A DNA stretch of 64,000 nucleotides from Cladocopium goreaui (taxonomy: Eukaryota > Sar > Dinophyceae > Suessiales > Symbiodiniaceae), in assembly GCA_947184155.2 (NCBI GenBank), contig CAMXCT020002335.1:59094-123093 (forward strand), read 5' to 3'. The notes below the pieces were generated by a model that did no database searches, was not told the origin of the DNA, and saw nothing but the letters and a program-made list of their open reading frames with translations. This document shows, one piece after another, positions 54,501 through 64,000 of this stretch; positions within the stretch are counted from its first letter, which is position 1, and each line of letters begins with the position of its first letter. The position numbers and the translations under genes were made by a program.

Positions 54501-54744
54501 AAAAGCGACCCCTTTTGCAGCACCCCTCAAAGGCAGGGCCATGGGCTCTCACACGGAAACTTGCGAACGGTTGCGGACAGTTGCGAACGGTTGCGACACG
54601 TGCGACGAACACACCCCCAACCCCCAGAATGAAACTGCAACCATTGCTACGCATTCGGGAAAATTGGGAAGACAATCTATTTTCAAATGAATGTATTCCC
54701 ATCCTAGATAATCTAACTATTGATTTTAGCTTCTTGTGTTATTT

Positions 54745-54820
54745 ATACAGACATATATATATATACATATATATATATATATGTATATATATATGTATAC
54801 ATATATATATATATATCAAA
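54745..54820. repeat. TA microsatellite
   Basis: ATATATATACATATATATA-like run. Confidence 0.92.
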
Positions 54821-55114
54821 TCCTCCAACTGTATATTCCATTGACCATATATCAATTCCATATATGCATGGGCATATGGAAATCACCATATTTTTGGGCG
54901 CACGCTTTATCGTAGCTTTTCTTGATCTATTTTCATGGGCCATTTTCATCCATTTTTCATAGCTATATGAGTTTACTGGAGGGTATCCCATGAAACCCCA
55001 ACAAACTCGAACATTGCACATATGTGGTCCCACCTGGTTGCAAAGGGATGACCAAATCCACGTGGCCAGTGATGCACCGTTGACCTCAAAAGATCTCTGA
55101 TGGCAGCAAGCAAA

Positions 55115-55265
55115 TGAAATTTGTATATATATATATACATATTATTATATTGTCTATATATATATACATATATATATATATATGTATGTATATACAGGTA
55201 AATACATTTATTTATATATACAATGTACATTATACATATAATCATATACATGTATGTTATATGTA
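55115..55265. repeat. TA-rich microsatellites
   Basis: ATATATATACATATTATTA and ATATATGTATGTATATAC-like runs; another short one at 55410-55445. Confidence 0.9.
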
Positions 55266-55712
55266 TGTGCCTCTTCCAACTGGTGATTGTCCAACAGTTC
55301 TGCAAAGTTTCGTGAGGCCAATCAATATCGCCAGGAAATATGGACCATGGAAATCATATTCACTGGCAGTTACCCAAAGAATGGCCCAGGTGTAGGTGCG
55401 CATATCATACTATATAAATATAAATATAAATATATATATATATGTTGTTCTGTGAGACTGTGTGCAAGGTGCGGATCCCTTAAGGAGCAGCATCCTTGTG
55501 TTCCAAAAATTTCTTGTCTCACCAAGATGCTATATCTGTGTATATTACAGCAACAATCTTCATACCATGGCAATCCACAACAGCCACGAAAACGCTGAAG
55601 CTTTGGAGACTTCCTTTGGGCAGTCTTGGTTGCAAAATTGCCAAGATATAAGGTGAAAATCAGGTACCTAAAAGTGGCTTGATACTAAGCATGGCTAAAA
55701 AGGGTTAACGCA

Positions 55713-56043
55713 TACCCTCTGGTAAACCAACATAGCGAACTGGAAAATCACTATCTTTAATGGGTAAATCAACTATTCCTATGGGCCATTTCCAATAGCT
55801 ACGGTAACTACATTTAAATATACGAACTTTTAAATATACGAACAGGTATTTTAGACTACCTCCGGGAAGGTTTTCCTTGGCCTGCCCGGCCATTTAAACA
55901 TACGGAAGCCAATCCATTTAAACATACGGTAACTACATTTAAATATACGAACTGGTATTTCATACTACCTCCGTGGCCTCGCGGTCTGGCCCGCCCTCCA
56001 CATATTTAAATGTCGTTACCGTATGTTAAATTACCACAGGGTA
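55713..56043. mobile_element. MITE family A copy 11, split by a nested element
   Basis: Left part TACCCTCTGGTAAACCAACA to CCATTTCCAATAGCT, right part ATGTTAAATTACCACAGGGTA. Joined, they make a normal family member of about 110 bp. The interruption is 55800-56021. Confidence 0.78.
55800..56021. mobile_element. nested 222-bp inverted-repeat element
   Basis: Ends ACGGTAACTACATTTAAATA and TATTTAAATGTCGTTACCGT are complementary over 20 bases with one mismatch. Inside, an about 110-bp segment (ACGGTAACTACATTTAAATA to the GGCCTGCCCGG / GGTCTGGCCCGCC block) is present twice in tandem. No clear target duplication. Confidence 0.75.
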
Positions 56044-57574
56044 CCCAAATCCAGGAAACTCTTTCCATCTTGGGGACACAATTTCTTCCAAGCGACTGGT
56101 TGGCTGGAGGTTCATCTGATCCTGACCCAAGATATCCCGTTTGACGAAGTGGACCCAAGCCATGAAGCCACACGAGTAATTCATGTTGATAGTCTATGGT
56201 AGTAGAAAATTGGGAGAATCACGAGCTGGTACCAAGTAAATGCCCTGTTTTTTTGGAGACACAAAAAATAACTACCAAGTAGGTCTATTTACCACCAAGA
56301 ATCTGGATGTAAATCCGGAACATGATCTAAGGCCAACTTGGATCATTCCAGGTAAATTCTGCCGTCATGAGATCCCACTACCAATAGTCTACACTGAGAC
56401 AGTACAAAAATTGATTTCCGAATGGACCGAGAATACAATGATGGTGTTAATCTCAAGTACATCTTCGAAACTGGACAAAGTTCTAGTCCAAATGAAGACG
56501 GTTCTCATCGATTCTCCATTGCCATGTGAGTGGCCAATTATCATGGTCGAGCATCTTTTACATCGGCTGGGGATGACATATTCGGCCAATTCCGTTTATC
56601 CATTTACAGCAAAACGAAAAAAACCATCGGTTTACCGCAATATTCATTCTATTCTCGTGATCTTTGGGTACATTTATTAATTGTTGGTAAAATCTCCCCT
56701 ATGGTCGGTAGAACCACTACATATCATGGCTGCTTTGCTATCTATACACACATTTAAAAAAAAACTGGGAGCCAAGGAATTGATGAAAGGAAAATATGGC
56801 AGCGTATGGCCAATCACAAATCTAGTCATCTTTAGATATCTTTATAGTAATGTGGTACACCCAATAATTTATAAACCGGTCCCGAGTCCCGAATTAGGTT
56901 TATTGATGTTTATTGGGCATACCCCTAGAAGTGGAATGATGTAAAATAACCCCTGGGTTGGTGAATGGGATGGTGACTATGGCCCTTTACCCCATTACCG
57001 TACATTACCAAACAATATCACAATTGTTGAGTTGATGATTCTCATCCCATAGCCCCAAACAAAAAAAACACCGCCTGGCTTGTTCTCCGCGCCTTTTGGC
57101 CTGCTTGGTTTCCGTTCCGAGGAATCGAGAACCTTTGCCATGGGCATATCTCTTTGTGCCAAGTGGCACATGGATTTTCGGTGCTGATTGAAATTCGCTG
57201 CCGAATTTTCTGGATCATCTTCATGAGATGAAATTAAAGAAAAAACATGAAAACACCAATCAGTTGATTCATGAAATGGGTGCTGTGCTTTGCCCTTTTC
57301 ATGACATCATACCTGTATTGGTCGTCTGCTGAACCTCGCTATTTGCGATTGGGACCCAACTGATCGCAAGGAACTGGTATAGGATGCACATTATTTCCAA
57401 GTGCTCTGATAGGTGATATCTAAGTAGTCCAATTAGACTCTAGTTGGACATAGCCCATACAACCATTGGAATCGATCCTTCCCTCCACTCTTGGTGCCGG
57501 TTTCCTATTTCTCCCTGAAATCAAGTGAAAATCCCCCCAACAAAAATCCTCCAATGGTCCAACATCTGACCTGG

Positions 57575-57692
57575 AAAAGAACTTCTCGCTGGAGCTGCAA
57601 TTCCTGCGCGCCAGCGCTACTGGCCGCTTCGCCCAGTCGGAGGTCCAGCTGGAAATGAACCTGTCAGCTCGGGCTTCAACCCCCAAAAAGTA
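57575..57692 (+). CDS. exon-like island, unknown protein
   Basis: Plus frame SDLEKNFSLELQFLRASATG, then RFAQSEVQLEMNLSARASTP, with third positions about 70 % G or C in otherwise AT-rich DNA. This is among the clearest coding-like signals in the right half. It is followed by KYIKNLASEKC and a stop, so the donor probably lies near 57680. The minus strand is also open (EARADRFISSWTSDWAKRP) but lacks the bias. No family recognised. Confidence 0.35.
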
Positions 57693-57790
57693 CATCAAAA
57701 ATCTAGCCTCTGAGAAATGTGTCAGAACTATGGGTTAATGGTGACTTAATCAACCATATTTCATGGGATTTTCATGAGATTTGATGGATA

Positions 57791-57896
57791 TACCCTCTGA
57801 AAATGCCGCAGAACTATGGAAAATCACCGTTTTGAATAGGTAGATCATCGAAAATGGGCCATGGCTTCCATAGCCATTTTTGTTTATTGGCGGGTA
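57791..57896. mobile_element. MITE family A copy 12
   Basis: TACCCTCTGAAAATGCCGCA to TTTATTGGCGGGTA. It shares its right TA with the next copy. Confidence 0.6.
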
Positions 57897-58005
57897 CCCT
57901 CTGGAAATTTGACATGGCCATGGAAAAAAACAGCTGTTCATGCAAAAATGTTCAACAATCATCTATATATGCATGATTTTCCATAGGTGAAATTACTGGA
58001 AGGTA
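57895..58005. mobile_element. MITE family A copy 13
   Basis: TACCCTCTGGAAATTTGACA to AAATTACTGGAAGGTA; directly abuts copy 12. Confidence 0.65.
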
Positions 58006-58464
58006 ATATCGAACCAAAAACGGTCCACTCTTTAACGGTTAAACTTTAACGTGAGTCAGTTAACCACCATTTCAAGGGATGTGTCACTGTCACAGTTTGA
58101 ATCAATGTCAAAACATGAGGAAATTCAGGTGACAATTGGCTACAAACCATCCACTAGCTATATAAGCATCACTATGTGTATATAATTGTATAATATATAT
58201 ATATATATACGTATATATATATATGGTTTGGGGGCATATTGACCATTTTCCGACACACCCACAAATACAATATTGTTGACTACAATATATATCACAACAT
58301 ACCCCATTCATATCCCATGAATATCTCATTGTACCCCCATTATATCCCTTTAAACCAATTCCAAAGTCTACGAGGGCCCTATTTTCACTAATTCTCAACA
58401 AAGGTTGAATAAATCCCCATGAATTAGTTTTGACCCATCCCCATTTGACGAGATTCGATGAAAT

Positions 58465-58570
58465 CTGAAGGTTGCCTAAAATGGTGGTACCCCCGAATCA
58501 TCCAAGTCATGAGACCACTTAACGATTTTTCACATGGTGACTTGGGGTACCCCCATTCTTCAAGAACCCC
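58465..58570. mobile_element. MITE family C copy 4
   Basis: GGTTGCCTAAAATGGTGGTA to TTGGGGTACCCCCATTC; boundaries approximate. Confidence 0.45.
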
Positions 58571-58641
58571 CCCATCCGTTTCATCCATTTCAATTGGATT
58601 TGTCATTGGATTTTCCAATATAACCCATCCCATTTGAAATG

Positions 58642-58738
58642 GTTTCCCAAAATCGGGCTACCCCCTAAATCATCATCCATCTTAAAAGGCTTTTCCATTC
58701 AATAAACCATCCAGCGAGCCTGGGGTACCCCCATTGGA
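58642..58738. mobile_element. MITE family C copy 5
   Basis: GGTTTCCCAAAATCGGGCTA to CCTGGGGTACCCCCATTGG; 70 bp from copy 4 in the same orientation. Confidence 0.45.
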
Positions 58739-58759
58739 AATCCCCAGGGATCCCTCTCT

Positions 58760-58928
58760 GGAACACCCCAGAAATGGTGACCGCTGCTTGGCCTCGACGG
58801 CGAGGCGACCGGCTTCAGCCACCAGCAGCGTCCCGACACTCTCGGGGCCTGCGAAGCCTGGGTATTTCTCACCACCAAAACTGGTGCAAAAGAGGCCAGC
58901 CCTGAAGTGAATACAGTTTCTGAATGAG
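58760..58928 (-). CDS. exon-like GC-rich island, strand uncertain
   Basis: On the minus strand a good acceptor (TGTATTCACTTCAG/GGC, about 58908) opens a frame reading FGGEKYPGFAGPESVGTLLV, then AEAGRLAVEAKQRSPFLGCS. On the plus strand one frame reads LLGLDGEATGFSHQQRPDTL, then GACEAWVFLTTKTGAKEAS, with even stronger third-position GC. It lacks an acceptor, because a TGA precedes it. Coding sequence is likely; the strand is not settled. Confidence 0.3.
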
Positions 58929-60122
58929 ATGTGTTGGGATATGTTTTGGGATGTCATTTTCATGTAATGAGAGATAGGAATTAATGAAGATAGTTTCATA
59001 ATGAGGAGATACTGGAGATATCATGGGATTCATGCTGATATAACCCATTGTATGCGGTAGAACCAATGACTGGGTCATGTTTGGGGTATAGGAATCCGCC
59101 ATTTTTCTTCACCATGGAGAATCTGGGAGCTCTTTGATGAGAAGATTCTGCGGTTTTTTGGTGGGATTCAATACGATATATAGCCAACAAAGCAAGGAAT
59201 TTAGGTCCAATAATCTAAATTTAACCTGGAATGAATCGAACCTATACACAAAAAAAAATCTGCGTGTCTCGGAAAATGGGGAGGATTATGATAAATCATG
59301 GGATTTGGGTTTCAAAATGTTGATACAACCCCAAGTGTTCATTACAACCAACAAACATGTGGAATTTTGACCAACACACATTGACATAGATTTTGGCCAA
59401 CAAAAATGGTGCGTTAAACATATGCGAACAAAGAAAACGTGAGCAGTTGAACACAAGTATTAGAATCAACAAGACTGGGAATGTCATCCAACTGAGGCGT
59501 TTCAACAGCACGCCAGGACTAAAGATTTTTGATGTCCAGACTGGGAAATCAATCACACTTAGCATGTCAACGGCAAAAAAAACATAATTTGAGGGGATTT
59601 ACGAAGAACACTTTTCACAAACAAGAGAACGGAATTGAAGCAGCAACGTTGGGGATGCGACTAGCAAAAAAAAACTGAAAAACATCAGGATGGGAATACA
59701 ACATGATACAATCAATCAAACAGGTGAGGTAAACAACAACAAGAACAAAGCGGCTTAGGAACGCATGGGACATAGCCATCATTTTGGGCTCGTGTGCCAT
59801 CTTCAACCCCATGTGTTTTTTAAATCCCATGGAAATCCAATCGTTATTGGCTCAAGATTTACTGTATCGGGATCCTTCAAGATGCTTGTGACTTCCTCAC
59901 TCCTTTCACGGTCATTAACCACCAACAAATCCCATTCTCGGTCCTGTGGAGATTGGTGGAGAAAGCGACGACCTCAACGAAAAGGACACGATTTATCAAT
60001 GACGCCACACGACTCCGATCAACTCATACCCATCGTATACAATCCATCTATATCTGGCAAGAAGCCAAAAATGACCTCAAAGAGTCAAGGCTTTGACACA
60101 TGAAACAGAGGATACATATGGA

Positions 60123-60240
60123 TTACCCTCCGATAATCAAACGTGGCGTGCTGGAAAATGCGCCGTTTACATATGAGTTTCCCCGCTAAAAACCTGAATT
60201 TAAAACAGATTTCCCAGCCACCCACGTTTGATGATGCCGG
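60123..60240. mobile_element. MITE family A, eroded copy
   Basis: TACCCTCCGATAATCAAACG at the left; the right end (CCACCCACGTTTGATGATG) has lost the terminal motif. Confidence 0.4.
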
Positions 60241-60746
60241 TTCGTGCACATCGTCCAAAATCAAGGTCGTTCCAGTTCCAGCAGTGCCTAGTTTACCTTC
60301 CCCAACCTGATTGAGGGCGAGATTCCTACGCGGAATCTTCCACAGTCTATCTCTCTCTCTATCTCTCTCTTCGTGTTCTATGCCGGCGTGTTCCTTCAAC
60401 AGGGTTGCTCCAAACACCCCAGGTACAAGGGGGGTAAATTTGGTAAATATAGAAAAAAATTGCCTCTTTACCACCCCTGTGGGTCTAATTTACCTATAGT
60501 TGGAACAAACCTGTTCAATGGCACAAAGACAATCCACTACTAACGTTTACAAGCGTTCCTTAATGATGTTGACATTCACCTGCCACGAGCAGCCACAAAC
60601 CATCTGTCATTTTGATCATGTTCACCTACCACAACCGCAACCACATGCAACAATTTACCCAGAGATGTAGCAAAAAATAACATAATGGAAACCAACTGGA
60701 AAGATATGATTTTTGTTACTGTTTGGTGACATTTTTTTGCGTTGAT

Positions 60747-60846
60747 CAGATTGGTGGTTTCAACCCCTCCTGCAAGATATGAAAGCCAATGGGCATCATA
60801 AACTCAAATACGAATGGAAGTTCTAAAACATGACATCACAAACCAG
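60747..60846. mobile_element. MITE family B copy 5
   Basis: CAGATTGGTGGTTTCAACCC to GACATCACAAACCAG. GTTGAT-like sequence lies on both sides, perhaps a TTGA target duplication. Confidence 0.6.
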
Positions 60847-60854
60847 TTGATGGA

Positions 60855-61142
60855 TATATATATATACATATATATATATACATATATATATGCATATATA
60901 TACATATACATCTATATATACATATATATACATATATATATACATATATATATACATATACATACAAATATACATATATATATACATACATATATGCACA
61001 TATATATACATATATATATTGGTATACATATATATATATTGGTATACATATATATATATATTGATATATATATATATTGGTATACATATATATATATATA
61101 TTGGTGTATATATATATTGGTATACATATATATAGGGAGAGA
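60855..61142. repeat. TA microsatellite with TTGG interruptions
   Basis: (TATA)n with regular ATTGGTATACATATATAT interruptions in the right third, followed by GGGAGAGAGAGGG. Confidence 0.95.
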
Positions 61143-61754
61143 GAGGGTAAATAAACAAATAAATAAATATTTATATATATTGCACTATGTCCCAGTAAAA
61201 GAAAGCAGTTTTAGCACCCCTTTCTTGTTGGATAAATCCGCATGTTCAGCCATTTGCAAATCATGTTCCCATTGAATGTGGCCACATCCTTTGGAGAATC
61301 CATTGTTAGTTTAGATCCCAAAATATCCCCAGTTTAGATCCCCATCGTATCCGCATTATAGTATGAAACAGCCTCCAGAAACATTTTTTCCCGGATTTAC
61401 AAGCCCAGTTCTATCCCCATACACCCATGATATTTCCCATTTTTCCAAACTGCTCCTCCAACCACTCCTTTCGGCTTTCGACAAATTGTCTGAGCGTCAC
61501 ACCACCATCTCGAGGTAGAGCCCTGCGACACTTAAAATAAGTCACTGAAATGAGTCCCTAATGGTGAACATGGACATTTCAAAGTTAATAAGTCACTAAA
61601 TTATGTTGGAATGTGTTTGAAACTTCCATATTCTACTTCAGGCTGATTATAAATGTAGAGCCTGTGGAGTTTAAAGACAATCGTTGACTTTAAGTTCTCA
61701 AAATTCGATGAGCAGGTATAGAAAAAACATCAGCTACTGGAATTCAGTCCCCAA

Positions 61755-61892
61755 AGGCAAGAACTGGGATTCGAAGTCTTCGAACGGAGAGCTGGGACTC
61801 GGCCTAGTGGGAGCATGTCAGGTGCCATTGTCAAACAGCATCCGAGCTTCCAAACCGGCATGTGTGCGTGTGAAACGTCTGAACAGACGTAA
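61755..61892 (+). CDS. exon-like island, weak
   Basis: Plus frame ERRAGTRPSGSMSGAIVKQH then PSFQTGMCACETSEQT, ending TAA; a second plus frame (GELGLGLVGACQVPLSNSIR) is open as well. GC is raised. No family recognised. Confidence 0.22.
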   Translation, partial: RQELGFEVFERRAGTRPSGSMSGAIVKQHPSFQTGMCACETSEQT

Positions 61893-62064
61893 AACTTCGC
61901 TGGCTGCTTATTTTATTCATATTTATTTGTGGCAGGGGATCACCGGGGTCCCGGGGGGGTCGGTGATCGACGAAGACACCTCCCCGGGACCCGTGTAAAC
62001 GTACCTGGGGGACTTTAGTGGTGCACCTGGGCGCATTTAAGTCGCAGCTGGTGGCCACCATAGT

Positions 62065-62094
62065 CCCATCTATCTATCTATCTATCTATCTCTC

Positions 62095-62129
<35 letters not shown>

Positions 62130-62170
62130 ATCTCTATCTATCTCTATCTATCTCTATCTATCTCTATCTG
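62065..62170. repeat. CTAT/CTCT microsatellite
   Basis: (CTAT)n mixed with CTCTCTATCT. A second tract lies at 62270-62310. Confidence 0.95.
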
Positions 62171-62175
62171 GATGC

Positions 62176-62262
62176 GGGTCAAAATGGAAGACCTAGGGGA
62201 CCACAGATGTTAGTCTAGTTTAGTATTAACCATCCAATTATTGGGGTACCTAATTTTGACCC
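62176..62262 (-). mobile_element. MITE family D copy 2
   Basis: Reverse-complement copy of 39221-39312: GGGTCAAAATGGAAGACCT to GGGGTACCTAATTTTGACCC. It sits between two CTAT microsatellites. Confidence 0.8.
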
Positions 62263-62275
62263 ATACCCATCTATC

Positions 62276-62308
<33 letters not shown>

Positions 62309-62639
62309 GTCATTTATATATATATATATGTCTTTTCTAGTTGCATGTTGAAGTGTGTGTGTGTGTGCCGTGAAAAGTCAGATCTGGAATTTCTTACAAA
62401 GATTCTTCATGAAATATCATTCCAACATTCCATCCATCCATTCACAATCCCAAAGACTCATCAGCTACCATTATCATTACTATTTTTGCATTTACCCATG
62501 AACCAATCCTGAACCAATCATCAACTATAGTACCCCCTCAAAAAAACGATTAGAAAGCAAATTGCGACAAATTTAGTAGTTCCCCACCTGGCTGATATTC
62601 TCTGGGTTTTAGCAGAAAAGTGCAACTCATTCTGCTTAT

Positions 62640-62705
62640 CCTTCTCCTTCTTCTCCTTCTTCTCCTTCTTCTCCTTCTTCTCCTTCTTCTCCTTCTTCTC
62701 CTCCT
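62640..62705. repeat. TCCTTCTTC minisatellite
   Basis: TTCTCCTTC units. The minus strand encodes EKKEKKEKK; I treat this as a repeat. Confidence 0.9.
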
Positions 62706-62749
62706 CGTTCACCTCCGCCTCCGCCTCTTTGTTGTCTTGATCTCCTCTG

Positions 62750-63030
62750 CCAGCTCTGGATGCAGCCTGGACCCGAAGCTCCCAATGCTGTAATAACCAC
62801 GCCTGGACCCAAACTCCATATCGCCAGCTCTGGATGCTGTGGGCCACGCCTGGACCCAAACTCCATATCGCCAGCTCTGGATGCTGTGGGCCACGCCTGG
62901 ACCCAAACTCCATATTGCCAGCTGCGGATGCTGTGGGCCACCTGGACCCGAACTCCATATCGCAGCTCCAGATGCTGTGGACCTGAACTCCACACCGCCA
63001 GCTGCGGATTCTGTGGGCCACGGCCGGACC
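62750..63030. repeat. 47-bp GC-rich tandem repeat
   Basis: GCCAGCTCTGGATGCTGTGG then GCCACGCCTGGACCCAAACT; two near-perfect 47-bp units (62826-62919) with diverged units on both sides. Since 47 is not a multiple of three, the frame changes from unit to unit, which argues against coding. Confidence 0.85.
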
Positions 63031-63049
63031 CGAACACATGCCAAAGAGA

Positions 63050-63425
63050 ATGCCAGACACAAGTGCTAGAAAGAATGTCAGAAAGAATGTCAGAATGCGA
63101 GCAAGACTGCCAAATAGAATATCAGAACATATGGCAGATGCCATATAGAATGCCAGAATGTCTGTCAGAAAGAATGTCAGAATAGATGCCAGATGGAATG
63201 CCAGATATCATGTCAGATCAGATGCCAGATAGAATACCAGAAAGTATGTCAGAATATATGCCACATGGAATGCCCGAAAGAATTTCAGAATTGATGTCAA
63301 ATAGAATGCCAGATAGAATGTCAGAATAGATGTCAAATAGAATAGTTGCCAGAGAGAGAGAGAGAGAGAGTGTGTCAGAATCCATGCTGATTGTCAGAAT
63401 ATGTGTCAGATTGAGTGTTCAGAAT
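63050..63425 (-). repeat. 15-bp repeat, minus orientation
   Basis: About 24 units of AGAATGTCAGAATAGATGCC type, the complement of the array at 40565-40850. A GA run (about 63353-63370) interrupts it. Confidence 0.85.
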
Positions 63426-63627
63426 ACTTGTAGGGTTTCTATCTCCCAAATTCCAGTAGCAAATGCGCAAACAAGGATGTCTGGTTGCGCACTTGGAATC
63501 TGAACAGTTGTCTAAAGTCTAAAATGCCATGGTGGGGATCACTCGAAGTAAAGTAAATCATTTTTTCACATGTGCTAGGGTCAAAACATGGTATATGATT
63601 CGGGGTCATCCATCCCATAATGGGAAC

Positions 63628-63795
63628 CCATATATATATGTATATATATATATACATACATATGTATATGTACAATCATATATATATATATACATATGTA
63701 CAATTATATGTATATATATATGTATATATTTGTATATTTATATATATAATATCTATATGTACAATTTTTGTATATATATATATATATTGTGTGTG
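63628..63795. repeat. TA microsatellite cluster
   Basis: TATATATATGTATATATAT and related runs. No gene. Confidence 0.93.
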
Positions 63796-63939
63796 TAAAT
63801 CCCTTATGGATTCTCATGATTCCCATCAATGGCTTTCCAATCCAATTGACCATGCTTGACCCGCCTCAGGTGTGATCCGTGCTCGCAACCTGAATCGAAC
63901 TCGCTGCAGCAGGGCCTCGGAACAACCACCAGATCAAAA

Positions 63940-64000
63940 CTGCTTGGTGGTTTTAACCTATGAAAATCTATGAAAATTCATTACAGTAATCTATGAAACA
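63940..64000. mobile_element. MITE family B, cut by window end
   Basis: CTGCTTGGTGGTTTTAACCT matches the family B left end; the right end lies beyond the window. Confidence 0.5.

Noticed and set aside
56240-56680. 146-codon plus-strand frame at 56240-56680
   Set aside because: Composition is protein-like, but third positions are AT-rich like the surroundings, no domain or splice signal is visible, and one frame of this size is expected by chance in 64 kb of both strands.
29296-58005. CRISPR-like array from the recurring CCCTCTGG motifs
   Set aside because: The motifs are inverted pairs in dispersed elements 105-120 bp long, with irregular kilobase spacing, in a eukaryotic setting.
59393-59587. 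Plus-strand frame with RINKTGNVIQLRRFNSTPG
   Set aside because: It looks protein-like but is AT-rich at third positions and only 64 codons. I could not separate it from chance.
1-64000. Spliced-leader gene or 5S/rRNA cluster
   Set aside because: I looked for the dinoflagellate spliced-leader motif and for rRNA or tRNA-like stretches and saw none. This is a visual scan, not a search.

Overview
This window is nuclear DNA from a eukaryote with a repeat-swollen genome. A dinoflagellate, probably close to Symbiodiniaceae/Suessiales, fits best. The grounds are: short GC3-rich exon-like islands set in kilobases of AT-rich DNA; very many satellites, microsatellites and MITE-sized inverted-repeat elements; a KptA/Tpt1-like plus zinc-ribbon protein of a type I associate with Symbiodiniaceae gene models; and no bacterial operon layout. 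The assignment is an inference. No rRNA, tRNA or spliced-leader gene was recognised.

Region 1 (about 0.5-12.5 kb) is bounded by two 207-211 bp direct repeats (526-736 and 12264-12471) that behave as LTRs of an element read on the minus strand. A 23-nt half-tRNA-type primer binding site lies directly inside the 5' LTR, and a G-rich polypurine tract directly before the 3' LTR. Between them lies a minus-strand, intron-bearing and repeatedly frameshifted coding region: a long coiled coil, a Cys/His-rich segment, a CCHC zinc knuckle, a KptA/Tpt1-like segment and a CxxC zinc ribbon. I found no reverse transcriptase, integrase or protease. The 3' part of the element is filled with CTA-type, 7-mer and GGAACCTT-type tandem repeats.

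Region 2 (about 13.7-26.75 kb) is a composite satellite domain. It holds six units of about 410 bp with CAG-rich tails, then about 35 units of about 217 bp, then two shorter related families. All share one core (TTTCAGAAG, three or four bases, then a form of ACGTTAGG). A 0.5-kb module occurs in direct orientation on both sides of the main arrays (13.74-14.33 and 24.55-25.10 kb).

Region 3 (about 26.75-64 kb) is AT-rich and looks like long introns and intergenic DNA. I see at least six families of 80-350 bp inverted-repeat elements. One is a TA-flanked family with about 15 copies; another is a pair of A-rich/T-rich foldback elements with 8-bp target-site duplications. Many TA, GATA, TG and longer tandem repeats are also present. 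Between them are short GC3-rich open islands, mostly readable on the plus strand and some with good splice signals. They may be exons of one or more long plus-strand genes; none was identified. No part of the window carries an intact, confidently named protein gene.
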